NCBI RefSeq assembly: GCF_026805545.1
Contig: NZ_JAPRFR010000001.1
Coordinates: 930,001 to 994,000, forward strand
Length of the DNA: 64,000 nucleotides
Source: Aerococcus kribbianus
GTDB lineage: Bacteria > Bacillota > Bacilli > Lactobacillales > Aerococcaceae
Reading direction: 5' to 3'
Shown: positions 53,043-62,788 of the stretch, piece by piece
How positions within the stretch are numbered: position 1 is the stretch's first letter
Layout: every line of letters starts with the position of its first letter
Program-made: the position numbers and the translations under genes
Notes under the pieces: generated by a model
What the model saw: the letters and a program-made list of their open reading frames with translations, nothing else
The model's database searches: none
Told to the model about the DNA's origin: nothing

Positions 53043-53534
53043 CTACTTTTCACTAGGTTTGCGAAAAATTAAGCGACGATTTTTACGTACAAATTTGGGG
53101 CGTTTATTATTATAAATAACATTCACAAAACTATCGACGGTAAAAACAGCTAGGGCAATCGATAAGGCAATAAACATAGTCGTTCCGAGTTCGCGCATCC
53201 CAGTAGTCGTTTCAGCCTGGATAAAAGCCAAGGCTGTCCGATACATTCCTCCTCCTGGTACCAAGGTAAAGAAACCTGGCAAGAAGAAGACCGTTACAGG
53301 TTCACGGTAACGACGCGCAAAAACATGCGACATAATCGCTATAACCAAGCTACTAATATATGTAGATACCGGTAAACTCCACTGCAAGTAATCCACCGCG
53401 ATTAGATAAACCAACCAACCGACCACATCAATCACAGGAATACGGAAACGTAAGTTAGCTGGCGCCTCCAAGAAGATACAACAACAATACCCAACAAAGT
53501 AAGCTCCGATTAATTGAAAAATCAACCCAATCAT
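53043..53534 (-). CDS. Threonine/serine exporter-like subunit, YjjB type (ThrE_2)
   Basis: The 163-residue protein has five hydrophobic helices. VFARRYREPVTVFFLPGFFTLVPGGGMYRTAL (landmarks: EPVTVFFLPG and LVPGGGMYR) is typical for the C-terminal ThrE_2 domain found as a separate gene in Firmicutes. A basic tail (RPKFVRKNRRLIFRKPSEK) follows. It pairs with the upstream YjjP-type gene, whose stop it overlaps by 4 bp (ATGA). Similar pairs export threonine, serine or succinate; which applies here is open. Confidence 0.88.
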   Translation of the reverse strand: MIGLIFQLIGAYFVGYCCCIFLEAPANLRFRIPVIDVVGWLVYLIAVDYLQWSLPVSTYISSLVIAIMSHVFARRYREPVTVFFLPGFFTLVPGGGMYRTALAFIQAETTTGMRELGTTMFIALSIALAVFTVDSFVNVIYNNKRPKFVRKNRRLIFRKPSEK

Positions 53535-54307
53535 ATGAGCACCCCCGTAATAAAGGACAAGCCGACTGCTGCACCAAGAGCAATCATCAAGGCTTCAAGA
53601 AAAGCTTCCACCGCTCGGGCGCCCCCAGCCAGATAGTCTTCCCGGAAAATATCCCGGAAGGAGTTGGTGATAGCCGTTCCAGGAACCATAGGCATCAAGG
53701 TCGCCACAATCACCGTGTCGGTATCTAAACCAGGGAAGATGAATTCCCGCAAGACATAGGCCACAATAGTAACCACAAAGGCTTGGAAGACATTCGATAG
53801 ACCAGAATTAATATAATAGTGGCTAGTCAAACGAATTAACAAGGCCAGGATTACCCCATTGATGGCAGTCGCCCCAAATTCATGGATTCCACCACCAAAC
53901 AAGACCGAGAAGGCTACCGTTAATCCCCAAGTTCCAATACTCTTCTTCAAGGCATTAAATTGGTCCCCTTGTCCCTGGACTTCTAATAATTTTTGATAGG
54001 CCTGGTCAATGTTAATTTGATCAGAAGTCAATTGACGTGAAATATTATTCACCTGGGTAATTTTATTTAAATTAGTCGATTTTTGATTGATCCGTTTAAT
54101 CCCAGTGAAACTACCGTCCGTAAAGGAAGGGTCATCTAAAGTTGCATACAAAGAAGTTGAAAAAGAAACCGCCACTGCATAGGCTGCTCTAGAAGAGGTT
54201 AAAATTCGGTTCATAGTGTCCTCTACCCGGTAAGATTCAGCATTAGACTCAGTCATAATCTTACCTGCCAAGAGAGCCGTTTCTAACATTTTTTTATGTT
54301 GGTTCAT
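53531..54307 (-). CDS. Threonine/serine exporter-like subunit, YjjP type (ThrE)
   Basis: I start at the ATG at 54307 (MNQHKKMLETALLAGKIM, 258 residues), preceded by AAGGAAGG. An N-terminal soluble part with NAESYRVEDTMNRIL is the family signature. Then five helices follow, with LMPMVPGTAITNSFRDIFREDYLAGGARAVEAF (landmarks: PMVPGTAITN and DYLAGGARA). It forms the exporter with the following ThrE_2 gene. Confidence 0.9.
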   Translation of the reverse strand: MNQHKKMLETALLAGKIMTESNAESYRVEDTMNRILTSSRAAYAVAVSFSTSLYATLDDPSFTDGSFTGIKRINQKSTNLNKITQVNNISRQLTSDQINIDQAYQKLLEVQGQGDQFNALKKSIGTWGLTVAFSVLFGGGIHEFGATAINGVILALLIRLTSHYYINSGLSNVFQAFVVTIVAYVLREFIFPGLDTDTVIVATLMPMVPGTAITNSFRDIFREDYLAGGARAVEAFLEALMIALGAAVGLSFITGVLI

Positions 54308-54468
54308 AAGGCCACCTTCCTTCATGATATACTCTATAGTATTGTAACACACAAAAAGTAATCGTCACTGACATGTCGTGTTTTATTTCAAAAGATTTTT
54401 CTCAAGGCATTTATTGCTTCTAACTTGTGATATAATCAAAGGCGACGATAAAAAAGGAGGAAGATATT

Positions 54469-55101
54469 GTGATTGTTTTAGCGGGTATGATTGGAGCCGG
54501 CAAGACGACTTATGCCGAAAAAATTGCCGACCACCTCAATAGCCAAATCTTCTATGAGAGCGTAGACGACAACCCTATCCTCAATGACTACTATCAAAAT
54601 CCCAAGAAATATGCCTTCGCCCTACAAATTCATTTCCTAAACACACGTTTCCAAAGCATTAAAGCCGCCTACCATGATGATTCTAATGTCTTAGACCGCT
54701 CTATCTATGAAGATATCCTCTTCACCCAGGTAAATGTCGATAACGGTAATATTAGTCAAGAAGAATTTGCTATCTATCTTGATTTACTGGCCAATATGAT
54801 GGAAGAACTCGATAACCTCCCTCAAAAGGCACCAAAACTATTAGTCTACCTCAGTGGCTCGTTTGACCATATCCTCAAAAAAATTCAATACCGTGGTCGT
54901 CCTTATGAACAAACAGATGGTAATGACTACCTTTACCAATATTACCAACAACTTTTCAGCAAATATGATGACTGGTTTGACAACTATAACTATAGTCCCA
55001 AACTCAAACTAAACATTGAAGACTATGACTTAGTCAACCAACCGGAAGATTTAGCTGCGATGTTAAATAAAATTGATACCAAACTAAATGAAATTGAATA
55101 A
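54469..55101 (+). CDS. Deoxynucleoside kinase
   Basis: The 210-residue protein begins at a GTG, 6 nt behind AAAGGAGGAAG. The P-loop is GMIGAGKTTYAE (about 6-17), the conserved LDRSIYEDILF (about 76-86) carries the DRS motif, and the lid RGRPYEQ is near 145-151. These features match Firmicute deoxyadenosine/deoxyguanosine kinases. It phosphorylates salvaged deoxynucleosides. The Gram-positive organisms usually carry a pair (dGK/dAK); only one is here. Confidence 0.92.
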   Translation: MIVLAGMIGAGKTTYAEKIADHLNSQIFYESVDDNPILNDYYQNPKKYAFALQIHFLNTRFQSIKAAYHDDSNVLDRSIYEDILFTQVNVDNGNISQEEFAIYLDLLANMMEELDNLPQKAPKLLVYLSGSFDHILKKIQYRGRPYEQTDGNDYLYQYYQQLFSKYDDWFDNYNYSPKLKLNIEDYDLVNQPEDLAAMLNKIDTKLNEIE

Positions 55102-55107
55102 AAAACT

Positions 55108-55245
55108 CAAAAAGCGGCTGGAGCTTGTCCCAGCCGCTTTGTTTTATAGAAATAGCCATCTTGGGTCCAACGCTTCAGTCCTACCGCTTTTCATCACACC
55201 CTAATTTTCAAGAGCTCGGGCTTCCCACATTTTTCCGCACCTTAT
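55108..55245. repeat. Terminator hairpin with right-half fragments of the long-hairpin repeat
   Basis: AAAGCGGCTGG/CCAGCCGCTTT (55110-55140) terminates the kinase gene. It is followed by TAGCCATCTTGGGTCCAACG (55151-55170) and CAGTCCTACCGCTTTTCATC (55176-55195), then CACACCCTAATTTTC and GAGCTCGGGCTTCCCACATT. These are right-arm pieces of the family at 3.4, 32.5 and 39.5 kb without their left arms. Confidence 0.75.
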
Positions 55246-55248
55246 CTT

Positions 55249-56244
55249 TTAATCAACATTAGTATTGGCAATGATCCGAGTCAAGTAGAATATAAAGGTA
55301 GCCGCCAAGTTGGCAGTGTGGTGGTCAATGTCGTGAGAAGGCGAGGTTTCCACCACATCAAAGCCGAGTAGCTTACCGCTAGCAGCCAAATGTTCCAATA
55401 GAGCTAAGGTTAATTGTGGACTGTTACCCAAGGATTGGATAGCAGAAACCCCAGGGGCAAAGGCTGAATTAAAGGAATCCATATCAATTGTTAGGTAAAT
55501 TTTTTCCATGTCGGCAGTGAACTCATCAACCATTTCGCGAATCTTATCGTAAGGCATTTTATACATTTCTTGTGACGTAAGAAAATCAATATTATCCGTT
55601 TTAGCCACAAAATCAAAAAGATTTAAATTATTCGAATGCTCTTGAATGCCCAAAACTAAATATTTAAAATACTCACCACGGTCATGGTTCAAATCATGCA
55701 TTTGTCTAAAACCAGTTCCTGAGTTAGGACCAGATTTATAGTAAGGTCTAAGGTCAAAATGCACGTCAAAATTAACGACACCCAAACGTGAAACATCTTT
55801 ACGCGTGCCATGTTTCAAGCCAACATAATGACCAAAAGCCGTTTCATGGCCTCCACCAATCACAATAGGGAAGAGATTCAACTGTAACATCCGCTCAATA
55901 GCATAAGATAAACTCTCTTGTAATTGTTCCATGGTCCGGTTAGGGCCATCAATATCACCAACATCATACACCTCAATGTCGCGACCCAAATGCCAAGGCA
56001 TTTTAGCAAGTTGATGGCGAATTTCTCTAGGTCCTTCTACTGCCCCAGGACGACCATTATTAATATAGACCCCCTTGTCACTCTTAAAACCAATGAGTCC
56101 AAATTGTAAAGTGTCAAAAGCGGGTAAACTGTCATCATTCAAGTCTAATAGTTGAATCTTATTGCCCCACTTGGCTGTATATAAATCTTTGTCTGATGCT
56201 TGCAAATAAGAATATGGTCGTGCTACCCGATAATCTTGTAACAT
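55249..56244 (-). CDS. hutG: Formimidoylglutamase (ureohydrolase family)
   Basis: The 331-residue protein carries the arginase/agmatinase manganese sites: [10 protein letters not shown] (about 131-140), [10 protein letters not shown] (about 158-167, both Asp and His ligands) and [17 protein letters not shown] (about 253-269). Sequence details such as FDVHFDLR favour HutG, which splits N-formimidoyl-glutamate in histidine breakdown. No other hut gene is near, so either the rest is elsewhere or the enzyme handles another guanidino-type substrate. Confidence 0.85.
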   Translation of the reverse strand: MLQDYRVARPYSYLQASDKDLYTAKWGNKIQLLDLNDDSLPAFDTLQFGLIGFKSDKGVYINNGRPGAVEGPREIRHQLAKMPWHLGRDIEVYDVGDIDGPNRTMEQLQESLSYAIERMLQLNLFPIVIGGGHETAFGHYVGLKHGTRKDVSRLGVVNFDVHFDLRPYYKSGPNSGTGFRQMHDLNHDRGEYFKYLVLGIQEHSNNLNLFDFVAKTDNIDFLTSQEMYKMPYDKIREMVDEFTADMEKIYLTIDMDSFNSAFAPGVSAIQSLGNSPQLTLALLEHLAASGKLLGFDVVETSPSHDIDHHTANLAATFIFYLTRIIANTNVD

Positions 56245-56391
56245 AATCTCTTCCTTTCTTATTGTGTTTCTCTAATTCCATTATAGTACTAGCTTCAACT
56301 AAAGTTCAATTCACATCTAATGGCATTGAATGATTCATTATTTGAATTGTCAATCTTTTGTGAATTATTAAACATTTTTCTATGATTTAGC

Positions 56392-56450
56392 TTGTTATTA
56401 ATTTTTAACTTGTGCTATAATTAAACCAACACTATAAGAAAACGCTTTCT
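56392..56450 (+). promoter_or_regulatory. Promoter and cre-like site of the flavin reductase gene
   Basis: TTGTTA (56392-56397), 18 bp, TATAAT (56416-56421). AGAAAACGCTTTCT (56437-56450) is cre-like with mismatches at the two outer bases, and sits between promoter and ribosome site. Confidence 0.5.
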
Positions 56451-56463
56451 GGAGGAGGATATT

Positions 56464-57138
56464 ATGTTTTACGAACCAAAAAACGACGACCATGGCTTAC
56501 CGCATAGCCCATTTAAGTCATCTACTGTTCCACGAGTTATTGGTTGGATTTCAACCAAGAACGAGGACGGAACGGACAATATTGCCCCTTACAGTCAATT
56601 CACTAACCTTACCTATGATCCACCAATGGTTATCTTCTCAGCTAACCAACATCCAGTAACAGGTGGTCCTAAAACAACCGTTCAAAATATCGAACGGACT
56701 GGTGAATTTGTTTATAACCTAGTTCCTGGCGACTTGGCCGAAGAAATGAATAAATCATCAATCGCCATGTTACCAGATGGAGTCAAGGACAAATTCGAAT
56801 ACAGTGGCCTTGAACGAGAACAAGCCAACTTAGTTGATGTTGCTATGGTAAAAGGCGCCCCAATCAAATACGAAATCAAGTATATGCAAACCACTCACCT
56901 ACCAGCTAATGGTAAAATTGCTCCAATCGATGTTATTTTCGGTGAAGTTATTGGGGTCCATGTTGATGACAAATTTATCATGGACGATGGTAAAATCGAC
57001 ATTGTCGGTATCCAACCCGTTGCCCGCCTAGGTTATTATGACTTCACTAAGGTGAACAATAGTTTTGAAATGAAACCACCTCAAATTGATCCTAAATATC
57101 AAGAATTAGTGGATAAAGGACTAGAAGGCAAAGTTTAA
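56464..57138 (+). CDS. Flavin reductase-like domain protein
   Basis: The 224-residue protein has the N-terminal stretch RVIGWISTKNEDGTDNIAPYSQFTNLTYDPPMVIFS (landmarks: IGWISTKNEDG and NIAPYSQFTN), the signature of the flavin reductase/FMN-binding split-barrel family. DTVQNIERTGEFVYNLVP-like text follows at about 67-85. Members bind FMN and reduce it or act as oxidoreductases. GGAGGAGG precedes the ATG. Monocistronic, ending at a terminator. Substrate unknown. Confidence 0.87.
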   Translation: MFYEPKNDDHGLPHSPFKSSTVPRVIGWISTKNEDGTDNIAPYSQFTNLTYDPPMVIFSANQHPVTGGPKTTVQNIERTGEFVYNLVPGDLAEEMNKSSIAMLPDGVKDKFEYSGLEREQANLVDVAMVKGAPIKYEIKYMQTTHLPANGKIAPIDVIFGEVIGVHVDDKFIMDDGKIDIVGIQPVARLGYYDFTKVNNSFEMKPPQIDPKYQELVDKGLEGKV

Positions 57139-57146
57139 TCAAATAT

Positions 57147-57181
57147 AAAAACGGCTGGGATTTTTCCTAGCCGTTTTTTTA
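57147..57181 (+). terminator. Terminator of the flavin reductase gene
   Basis: AAAACGGCTGGG / CCTAGCCGTTTTTTT stem; it also faces the converging zinc-ribbon gene. Confidence 0.88.
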
Positions 57182-57191
57182 TTACCATTAC

Positions 57192-57488
57192 TTAGGTCAG
57201 CAAGGTAATCAGAAGTGAGCCAACAAGAAATAAGGCAATTAAAGCCAGCAAACAACCACCACAACTAAATGAGCAAAAGCGAAACGCATTAAAATATTGT
57301 TCACTCTTCTTCTCACTACTTGCTTCACGCACATGATTTATACGATTCGCGAAGTGCTTCTGATAAGCTGCGTGGTCTTCATAGTCTAAACGACAGCCAC
57401 AATAGGGACAGGCAAATAACTCTGGTAATAAATAAAATTGTTCTCCACATTCTGGACATATAAATAGAATTTTATTTTCTTCAGCCAT
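57192..57488 (-). CDS. Zinc-ribbon protein with C-terminal membrane helix
   Basis: The 98-residue protein has an N-terminal zinc ribbon with CPEC (about 11-14) and CPYC (about 27-30) knuckles. A charged helix (HAAYQKHFANRINHVREASSEKK in part) follows. The C-terminal hydrophobic segment (LLALIALFLVGSLLITLL) is preceded by CSFSCGGC. The zinc ribbon is probably cytosolic and tail-anchored. AGGTGG lies before the start. No family name recognised. Confidence 0.72.
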   Translation of the reverse strand: MAEENKILFICPECGEQFYLLPELFACPYCGCRLDYEDHAAYQKHFANRINHVREASSEKKSEQYFNAFRFCSFSCGGCLLALIALFLVGSLLITLLT

Positions 57489-57670
57489 AGAACCACCTTA
57501 ACTAAACTTTAAACCAATAATAACTAATAAAAATTAGCATAGCAAGAAAACTTAGTATCTAACAATATAAAATTCTATTTCTAAAAATATTTTTTAAATC
57601 TAATATTAGCTAAATTTATGCAAGATTAGAGTCATCTCGGTACTTTTATCGGTACCTTTTTAAACAGAAT

Positions 57671-57717
57671 AAAAAACTTGTTAGACCAACGTTATAAAAA
57701 CGCTGATATAACAAGCT
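57671..57717 (-). terminator. Terminator of tRNA-Lys
   Basis: CTTGTTA ... TAACAAG arms (minus strand) with a 27-nt loop and TTTTTTATT after them, 10 bp beyond the tRNA. Confidence 0.65.
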
Positions 57718-57726
57718 TTCTAGCTA

Positions 57727-57799
57727 TGGACCCTGAGGGGCTCGAACCCTCGACCCACGGATTAAGAGTCCGTTGCTCTACCAACTGAGCTAAAAGTCC
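57727..57799 (-). tRNA. tRNA-Lys (CTT)
   Basis: 73 nt. Acceptor GGACTTT pairs with AGGGTCC (two G-U pairs), A73. D-arm GCTCAGTTGGTAGAGC; anticodon loop CTCTTAA gives CTT; T-arm GAGGG-TTCGAGC-CCCTC. CCA is not encoded. Confidence 0.94.
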
Positions 57800-57865
57800 A
57801 AAAAGTCAATAAATAAATATTACTCCTATCTGAATAGAATTTCAAGCCTTTTTAACTAAAAAATT

Positions 57866-57928
57866 AAAAAATACTAGAAGATTCTCCTAACTAAACGCCA
57901 TTTTAACAGAGAATTTTCTAGTATTTTT
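57866..57928 (-). terminator. Terminator of the gdpP-rplI-dnaB operon
   Basis: AAAATACTAGAA / TTCTAGTATTTTT with inner ATTCTC/GAGAAT pairing, immediately after the dnaB stop. Confidence 0.85.
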
Positions 57929-57929
57929 A

Positions 57930-59309
57930 TTAAGCAAACATATTCTCATCTTCTCGGAAGGAAACTGAGGAGAATTTATTGAATTCTTTGGTAAAAATTA
58001 GTTTCACTGTCCCCCGAGCACCAGCCCGGTTTTTCTCAATAATTACTTCAACAATATTATTGTCTGCTTCTGGTCCAGCTTCTTCACCATCCTCACTACG
58101 ATAATAATCCTCACGATAAAGGAAGGCTACGATATCCGCATCTTGTTCGATGGAACCAGACTCCCGAATATCACTAAGAACCGGCCGTTTGTCTTGTCGT
58201 TGTTCCACTCCCCGTGATAATTGAGACAGGGCAATTACTGGAACTTCTAATTCCTTGGCTAATTTTTTCAATTGCCGCGATATTTCTGATACCTCTTGTT
58301 GACGGTTCTCATTACGACGACCAGATCCCTCAATTAATTGTAGGTAGTCAATCACAATAAGGTCTAATTGGCCTTGTTCTTTTTGTAAACGACGGGCTTT
58401 CGCTCTAATTTCTGCCACCCTAATTCCTGGGGTATCATCAATAAAGATATTAGAATCTCCTAGAGCTCCCATGGCCACTACTAAGTCTGACCACTCTTGA
58501 TCTTGCAATTGGCCTGTCCGTAGACGGCTCGCATCAATACTTCCTTCAGCACATAACATCCGATTCACTAGGGATTCTGCACTCATTTCAAGTGAAAAAA
58601 TTGCCACCGTAGCCTCTTGTTTAGTGGCTACATTCTGAGCGATATTTAAGGCAAAGGCCGTCTTACCAACAGCTGGGCGGGCCGCCAAAATAATTAGTTG
58701 GTCCTTTTGCAAGCCGGCTGTCATATGGTCAAGGTCGGTATAACCAGTAGCTAAACCAGTTACATCACTTTGTCCTTGCGACAAGCGCTCAATTTCTCCG
58801 ATATTAGCCATAACAATATCTTGAATATGTTTAAAGCCAGCACGATTTCTTTGTTCGGATACACCTAAAATACTTCTTTCGGCAGAGTCAAGGATTGCCA
58901 TTACGTCATCCTGCTCTTCATAAGAGTCACGAGCTATCTCATTAGAGGCATGGATTAATTTTCGTAATAGCGATTTTTCTTCAACAATCTTGGCGTAGTA
59001 TTCTGCGTTGGCTGCAGTGGGCGTTTTTTCGGCTAATTCATAAATATAGTCTGCTCCACCGGCATTATCTAACATCTCGCGATTATGCAAGGTTTCCGTT
59101 ACCGTAATAACATCAATGGCTTCATCATTATTATATAGACTAACCATCGCATCAAAAATCAACTGGTGGCTTCGTTTATAAAAATCAGCAGGCGTTAATA
59201 ATCCCATCACTTGGACAAAGACATCAACGTCCAATAATACGGACCCCAGAACTGCCTGCTCAGCTTCGACACTCTGAGGTGGGATGCGTTCAATTAATTG
59301 ATCTTCCAC
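57930..59309 (-). CDS. dnaB: Replicative DNA helicase (DnaB; DnaC in Bacillus)
   Basis: The 459-residue protein opens with RIPPQSVEAEQAVLGSVLLD, the N-terminal collar. Walker A is AARPAVGKTAFALN (about 205-218), the H3-type segment VIDYLQLIEGSGR and SQLSRGVEQRQDKRP (about 347-361) follow, and LREDENMFA-like residues end the protein. It is the ring helicase that opens the fork. It is the last gene after gdpP and rplI, the conserved order next to the origin in Firmicutes. Confidence 0.98.
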   Translation of the reverse strand: MEDQLIERIPPQSVEAEQAVLGSVLLDVDVFVQVMGLLTPADFYKRSHQLIFDAMVSLYNNDEAIDVITVTETLHNREMLDNAGGADYIYELAEKTPTAANAEYYAKIVEEKSLLRKLIHASNEIARDSYEEQDDVMAILDSAERSILGVSEQRNRAGFKHIQDIVMANIGEIERLSQGQSDVTGLATGYTDLDHMTAGLQKDQLIILAARPAVGKTAFALNIAQNVATKQEATVAIFSLEMSAESLVNRMLCAEGSIDASRLRTGQLQDQEWSDLVVAMGALGDSNIFIDDTPGIRVAEIRAKARRLQKEQGQLDLIVIDYLQLIEGSGRRNENRQQEVSEISRQLKKLAKELEVPVIALSQLSRGVEQRQDKRPVLSDIRESGSIEQDADIVAFLYREDYYRSEDGEEAGPEADNNIVEVIIEKNRAGARGTVKLIFTKEFNKFSSVSFREDENMFA

Positions 59310-59420
59310 CTTGTCACCTCATTTCAACTCTCTTCATTATACAAAAAAACCAGCCCGATTGGAAACTCTGGCTTCCTTTAATGGACTAGTTTTCTTGCAA
59401 TCTGTGCTAGTTTCTAATCA

Positions 59421-59873
59421 CTATTCTTCAACGATATGAACACGGATGGTTGCAGTGACGTCATGGTGAAGTTTTACAGGGACATTCGCGTAACCAAATG
59501 ACCGTAATGGCTCATCAAGTTCGATTTTTCGCTTATCTAGCTTGATATCATATTGCTTTTGTAGGCCTTGTGCAATTTGTTTTGAAGGCACAGAACCAAA
59601 TAAACGACCATCTTCGCCACCCTTGGCTTTAATTTCAACCACTGTTGCTTCATCCTCAAGGGTTGCTTTTAATTCTTTGGCTTCAGCTAATTCTTCAGCA
59701 GCCACTTTCTTTTCTTTATTTTTCTTACCTTTAAGTTCACTCAAGGCAGATTTAGTAGCTTCTTTGGCCTTTCCATTTTTTAGTAAGAAGTTTTGGGCGT
59801 AACCTGTAGAAACATCCTTCACTTCGCCTTTTTTACCTTGGCCTTTAACGTCTTCTAGAAATATAACTTTCAT
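59421..59873 (-). CDS. rplI: 50S ribosomal protein L9
   Basis: The 150-residue protein starts [36 protein letters not shown] (landmarks: [11 protein letters not shown] and GYAQNFL), the L9 signature. A long connecting helix of Lys/Glu/Ala and the C-terminal domain with [13 protein letters not shown] follow. It begins directly at the gdpP stop, with no gap. Part of the large ribosomal subunit near the L1 stalk. Confidence 0.98.
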   Translation of the reverse strand: MKVIFLEDVKGQGKKGEVKDVSTGYAQNFLLKNGKAKEATKSALSELKGKKNKEKKVAAEELAEAKELKATLEDEATVVEIKAKGGEDGRLFGSVPSKQIAQGLQKQYDIKLDKRKIELDEPLRSFGYANVPVKLHHDVTATIRVHIVEE

Positions 59874-61898
59874 CTAAGAATCCTCCTTATTACGTTCTAA
59901 TAATATGTCTTTTAACTGCTGAACAGCTTCAGACACTGTGACATCAGAAATTTGTGTAGCGGCATTAGATAAATGACCACCACCGCCTAATTGTTCCATG
60001 ATTGTTTGAACATTGACATTTCCCAAACTTCGGGCAGAGATGCCCACTCGTTTATCGGAACGGAGAAAAACAACAAATGATGCATCAATATTACGCATGG
60101 ATAAGAGCGTATCTGCGGCTTGGGCAGCTGTCACTGTATCATAAGTCAGCTTATCTTCACCATAAGCAATTCCCATATTAGGTTCAATAAATTCCACTTG
60201 TTCCACTAAATGATTCCGTTTAATATAGTCCGATAAGTCTTCTTTCAATAAGTGTTGAATCAAGAGTGAATCTGCACCCACTGATTTCAAATAAGAAGCT
60301 GCATCGAAGGTCCGCGATCCAGTTCGTAGAGAAAAGTTCCGGGAATCGACGATAATACCTGCTAACATGGTTGTTGCTTCAATCCGGTTAATCTGGCGCG
60401 CATTTTGATCTTGGTATTCGAAAAATTCCGTAATCAACTCGCAAGCCGAAGAAGCATAAGGCTCAATGTATTCCAAGAGCACATTTTCAGGCACTTCTTC
60501 TCCTTTACGATGGTGGTCAATAATTATAATATTATTAAACTTATCAATCAAATCAGGGGCGATGGTAATCGATGGTTTGTGGACATCCACAACAAACAAG
60601 AAGGAATCATCCTGAATCATATCTTCGGCTTGTTTAGGTGAAATAATCGCTTCAGAAATGGTATCGTCTTTACGCAGCTCCACTAAGAGTCGTTCGATAT
60701 CGGAATTAATCCGACTTTCATCCAAAATAATATAACATGTTTGACCATTCATTTCCGCAATCCGACGAATCCCTAACGATGCCCCCACAGCGTCCATGTC
60801 CGGATAATCATGTCCCATAACAAAGAATGAATCATTATTTGTAAAGATAGTTGAGATGGTATTAGCAATTTGCCGTGACCGCACGTGGGTCCGTTTTTCC
60901 ATAGGATTTGTTTTTCCACCATAATAACGGGCTTTATTAGAACGCGTTTTAATAACTACCTGGTCACCACCCCGACTCAAGGCTAAATCAAGATTTGCTT
61001 GAGAAAGGTCAGAAATCGCAATCAATGAGGAGTCTTCCTCTTCTTCATGATAAGACATTCCGATTGAAATCGTTAATGGGAAATTTGCTTTAGAGGTGGT
61101 TTCTCGAATCGTATCAACAATATCGAACCCATCTTCTTCCATTTTAACCATTTCACCATATGTAGTCACCAAGAGGAATTTATCATCATCCAAGCGTTTA
61201 ATATAAGAATCATGGTTAAAGGCCCAATTGGATAATTTTTTCATCATAAAATTATCTATGGTAGATTTGCGACGGTCAGAAATCATGGTTGAACTTTCAT
61301 CATAGTTATCGATCATGATATTTCCAATAACAATACGGTTGTTACTGGCTTCCGCAGCAATCTGTCCATAATGAGTCACATCAATAAAATACATCGCTCG
61401 TTCGTCACGCAGAGCCATAACTTGGAAGTAGGAATCTTCCCAGTAAAATTTCTTTTCTTTTAATTCTTCATGGTCACGGAACTCTTCGAATAAAGAATAT
61501 AATTCTGCATCCAATTCCGCTAAGTCATTACCTATCAAATCTTTTTTAAAGAAAAATTTTTGCATGAAGGGATTCAACCATTTTACCTTGGAGCCTTCAT
61601 CAAAAATAATAATTCCAATCGGCATTTTCAACAGAATTTCACTCTGAACCGTTTCGATTTTATTACCTAAATCAAGCACATAATCACGGGTATTATTATC
61701 GACTGCAAAAAAAGCAATCAACAACATAACTATGGCAAATAATAATAGGATAAATAAAACTAAGCTCAATACCGTCTGATTAGCAACAATAAAAGCTGAA
61801 ACAAATAACAGTAGGAAAATTGCGATAAAAATAGGAATATATATATTCGCTTTCTTTAAAAAAGGAGGGATTAAATTTTTCATTATTTTTGAATTCAT
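59874..61898 (-). CDS. gdpP: c-di-AMP phosphodiesterase GdpP
   Basis: I use the ATG at 61898 (674 residues), 6 nt after AAAGGAG; another ATG one codon earlier is too close. Two N-terminal membrane helices (about 19-60) precede a PAS-like domain with IIIFDEGSKVKWLN. A degenerate GGDEF domain follows (about 175-305; no GGDEF text). The DHH/DHHA1 domains carry DYPDMDAVGAS, IIDHHRKGE (about 455-463) and GGGGHLSNAATQ near the end. It hydrolyses c-di-AMP to pApA and opposes CdaA, whose gene is 14 kb away. Confidence 0.97.
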   Translation of the reverse strand: MNSKIMKNLIPPFLKKANIYIPIFIAIFLLLFVSAFIVANQTVLSLVLFILLLFAIVMLLIAFFAVDNNTRDYVLDLGNKIETVQSEILLKMPIGIIIFDEGSKVKWLNPFMQKFFFKKDLIGNDLAELDAELYSLFEEFRDHEELKEKKFYWEDSYFQVMALRDERAMYFIDVTHYGQIAAEASNNRIVIGNIMIDNYDESSTMISDRRKSTIDNFMMKKLSNWAFNHDSYIKRLDDDKFLLVTTYGEMVKMEEDGFDIVDTIRETTSKANFPLTISIGMSYHEEEEDSSLIAISDLSQANLDLALSRGGDQVVIKTRSNKARYYGGKTNPMEKRTHVRSRQIANTISTIFTNNDSFFVMGHDYPDMDAVGASLGIRRIAEMNGQTCYIILDESRINSDIERLLVELRKDDTISEAIISPKQAEDMIQDDSFLFVVDVHKPSITIAPDLIDKFNNIIIIDHHRKGEEVPENVLLEYIEPYASSACELITEFFEYQDQNARQINRIEATTMLAGIIVDSRNFSLRTGSRTFDAASYLKSVGADSLLIQHLLKEDLSDYIKRNHLVEQVEFIEPNMGIAYGEDKLTYDTVTAAQAADTLLSMRNIDASFVVFLRSDKRVGISARSLGNVNVQTIMEQLGGGGHLSNAATQISDVTVSEAVQQLKDILLERNKEDS

Positions 61899-62047
61899 CA
61901 TTAGCTCCTTTTAACTCCATAAATAGTATAACAATTTTAACACAATATTATGATATTTTAAAATAATATTAGAATATACAGAACGTATGTTCTTGAAGCG
62001 AAGACTAAATAAGTATTTTCTTAACTCTCAATAATACAGATCTAAAA

Positions 62048-62063
62048 TGTTTCACGTGAAACA
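62048..62063. promoter_or_regulatory. parS site 1 (ParB/Spo0J binding)
   Basis: TGTTTCACGTGAAACA, a perfect match to the 16-bp parS palindrome, 150 bp upstream of gdpP. Confidence 0.95.
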
Positions 62064-62739
62064 TTTGTTGTTATTGTCTTGCATCATTTTATAATTAAAT
62101 AAAAAACTGAAATATTATTTGTTTACCAATCATTTGCTGCACAAAATGGACTTCCACTAAAGATAGTGAATTGAGAGTAAATAGATAGAAGCGAAATTAA
62201 CAACACAACAACACTATGAACAAGATAACATCATAAAATTAAACAATATCATAATTATAATCCTCCCCCTATAATAAATAAAGTAGACGACTCTTAATCA
62301 TATTTTTCAATTCGTAAAATAAGAAGGCCCATTTATTAAATAGTATTAGATTTAACTATCCGAAAACACTTCACTTGCCTCATTAAAAGTAATTGAATTG
62401 TTTATTTCATTCCATCACTATTAATAAGACTTTCATTAGCTAATAAAAAGTAAAGCAAATCAAAAAGTTCCCAAGAAAGACTTCATCCCAGGCATTATAT
62501 TATTAAATCTACATACACGACAGAGATCTAAAGATAAATTTTTCTAATACTATAATTACCAACTTTTTTAGTCAAGATTACTATATTATAGCTTTACTTT
62601 ATTTTTATAATTAGTTTAGCATGATGTGTGTGGTTTAATTAGTATTTTTATTTTTTTAGTCCAGTGAAATTTGAGGCAAAGTGCAAAAAAGTAATTGATT
62701 GAAATAATTTACTTTATTAGTGACATATTTTTAAATAAT

Positions 62740-62755
62740 TGTTTCACGTGAAACA
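62740..62755. promoter_or_regulatory. parS site 2
   Basis: Second perfect TGTTTCACGTGAAACA, 692 bp from the first. Confidence 0.95.
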
Positions 62756-62788
62756 TTTTTATTTTGATATTTACCATTTATAATTATA

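Noticed and set aside
62162-62275. Short minus-strand frame after a GGGGGAGG-like site near 62268
   Set aside because: It closes after 12 codons; no credible peptide.
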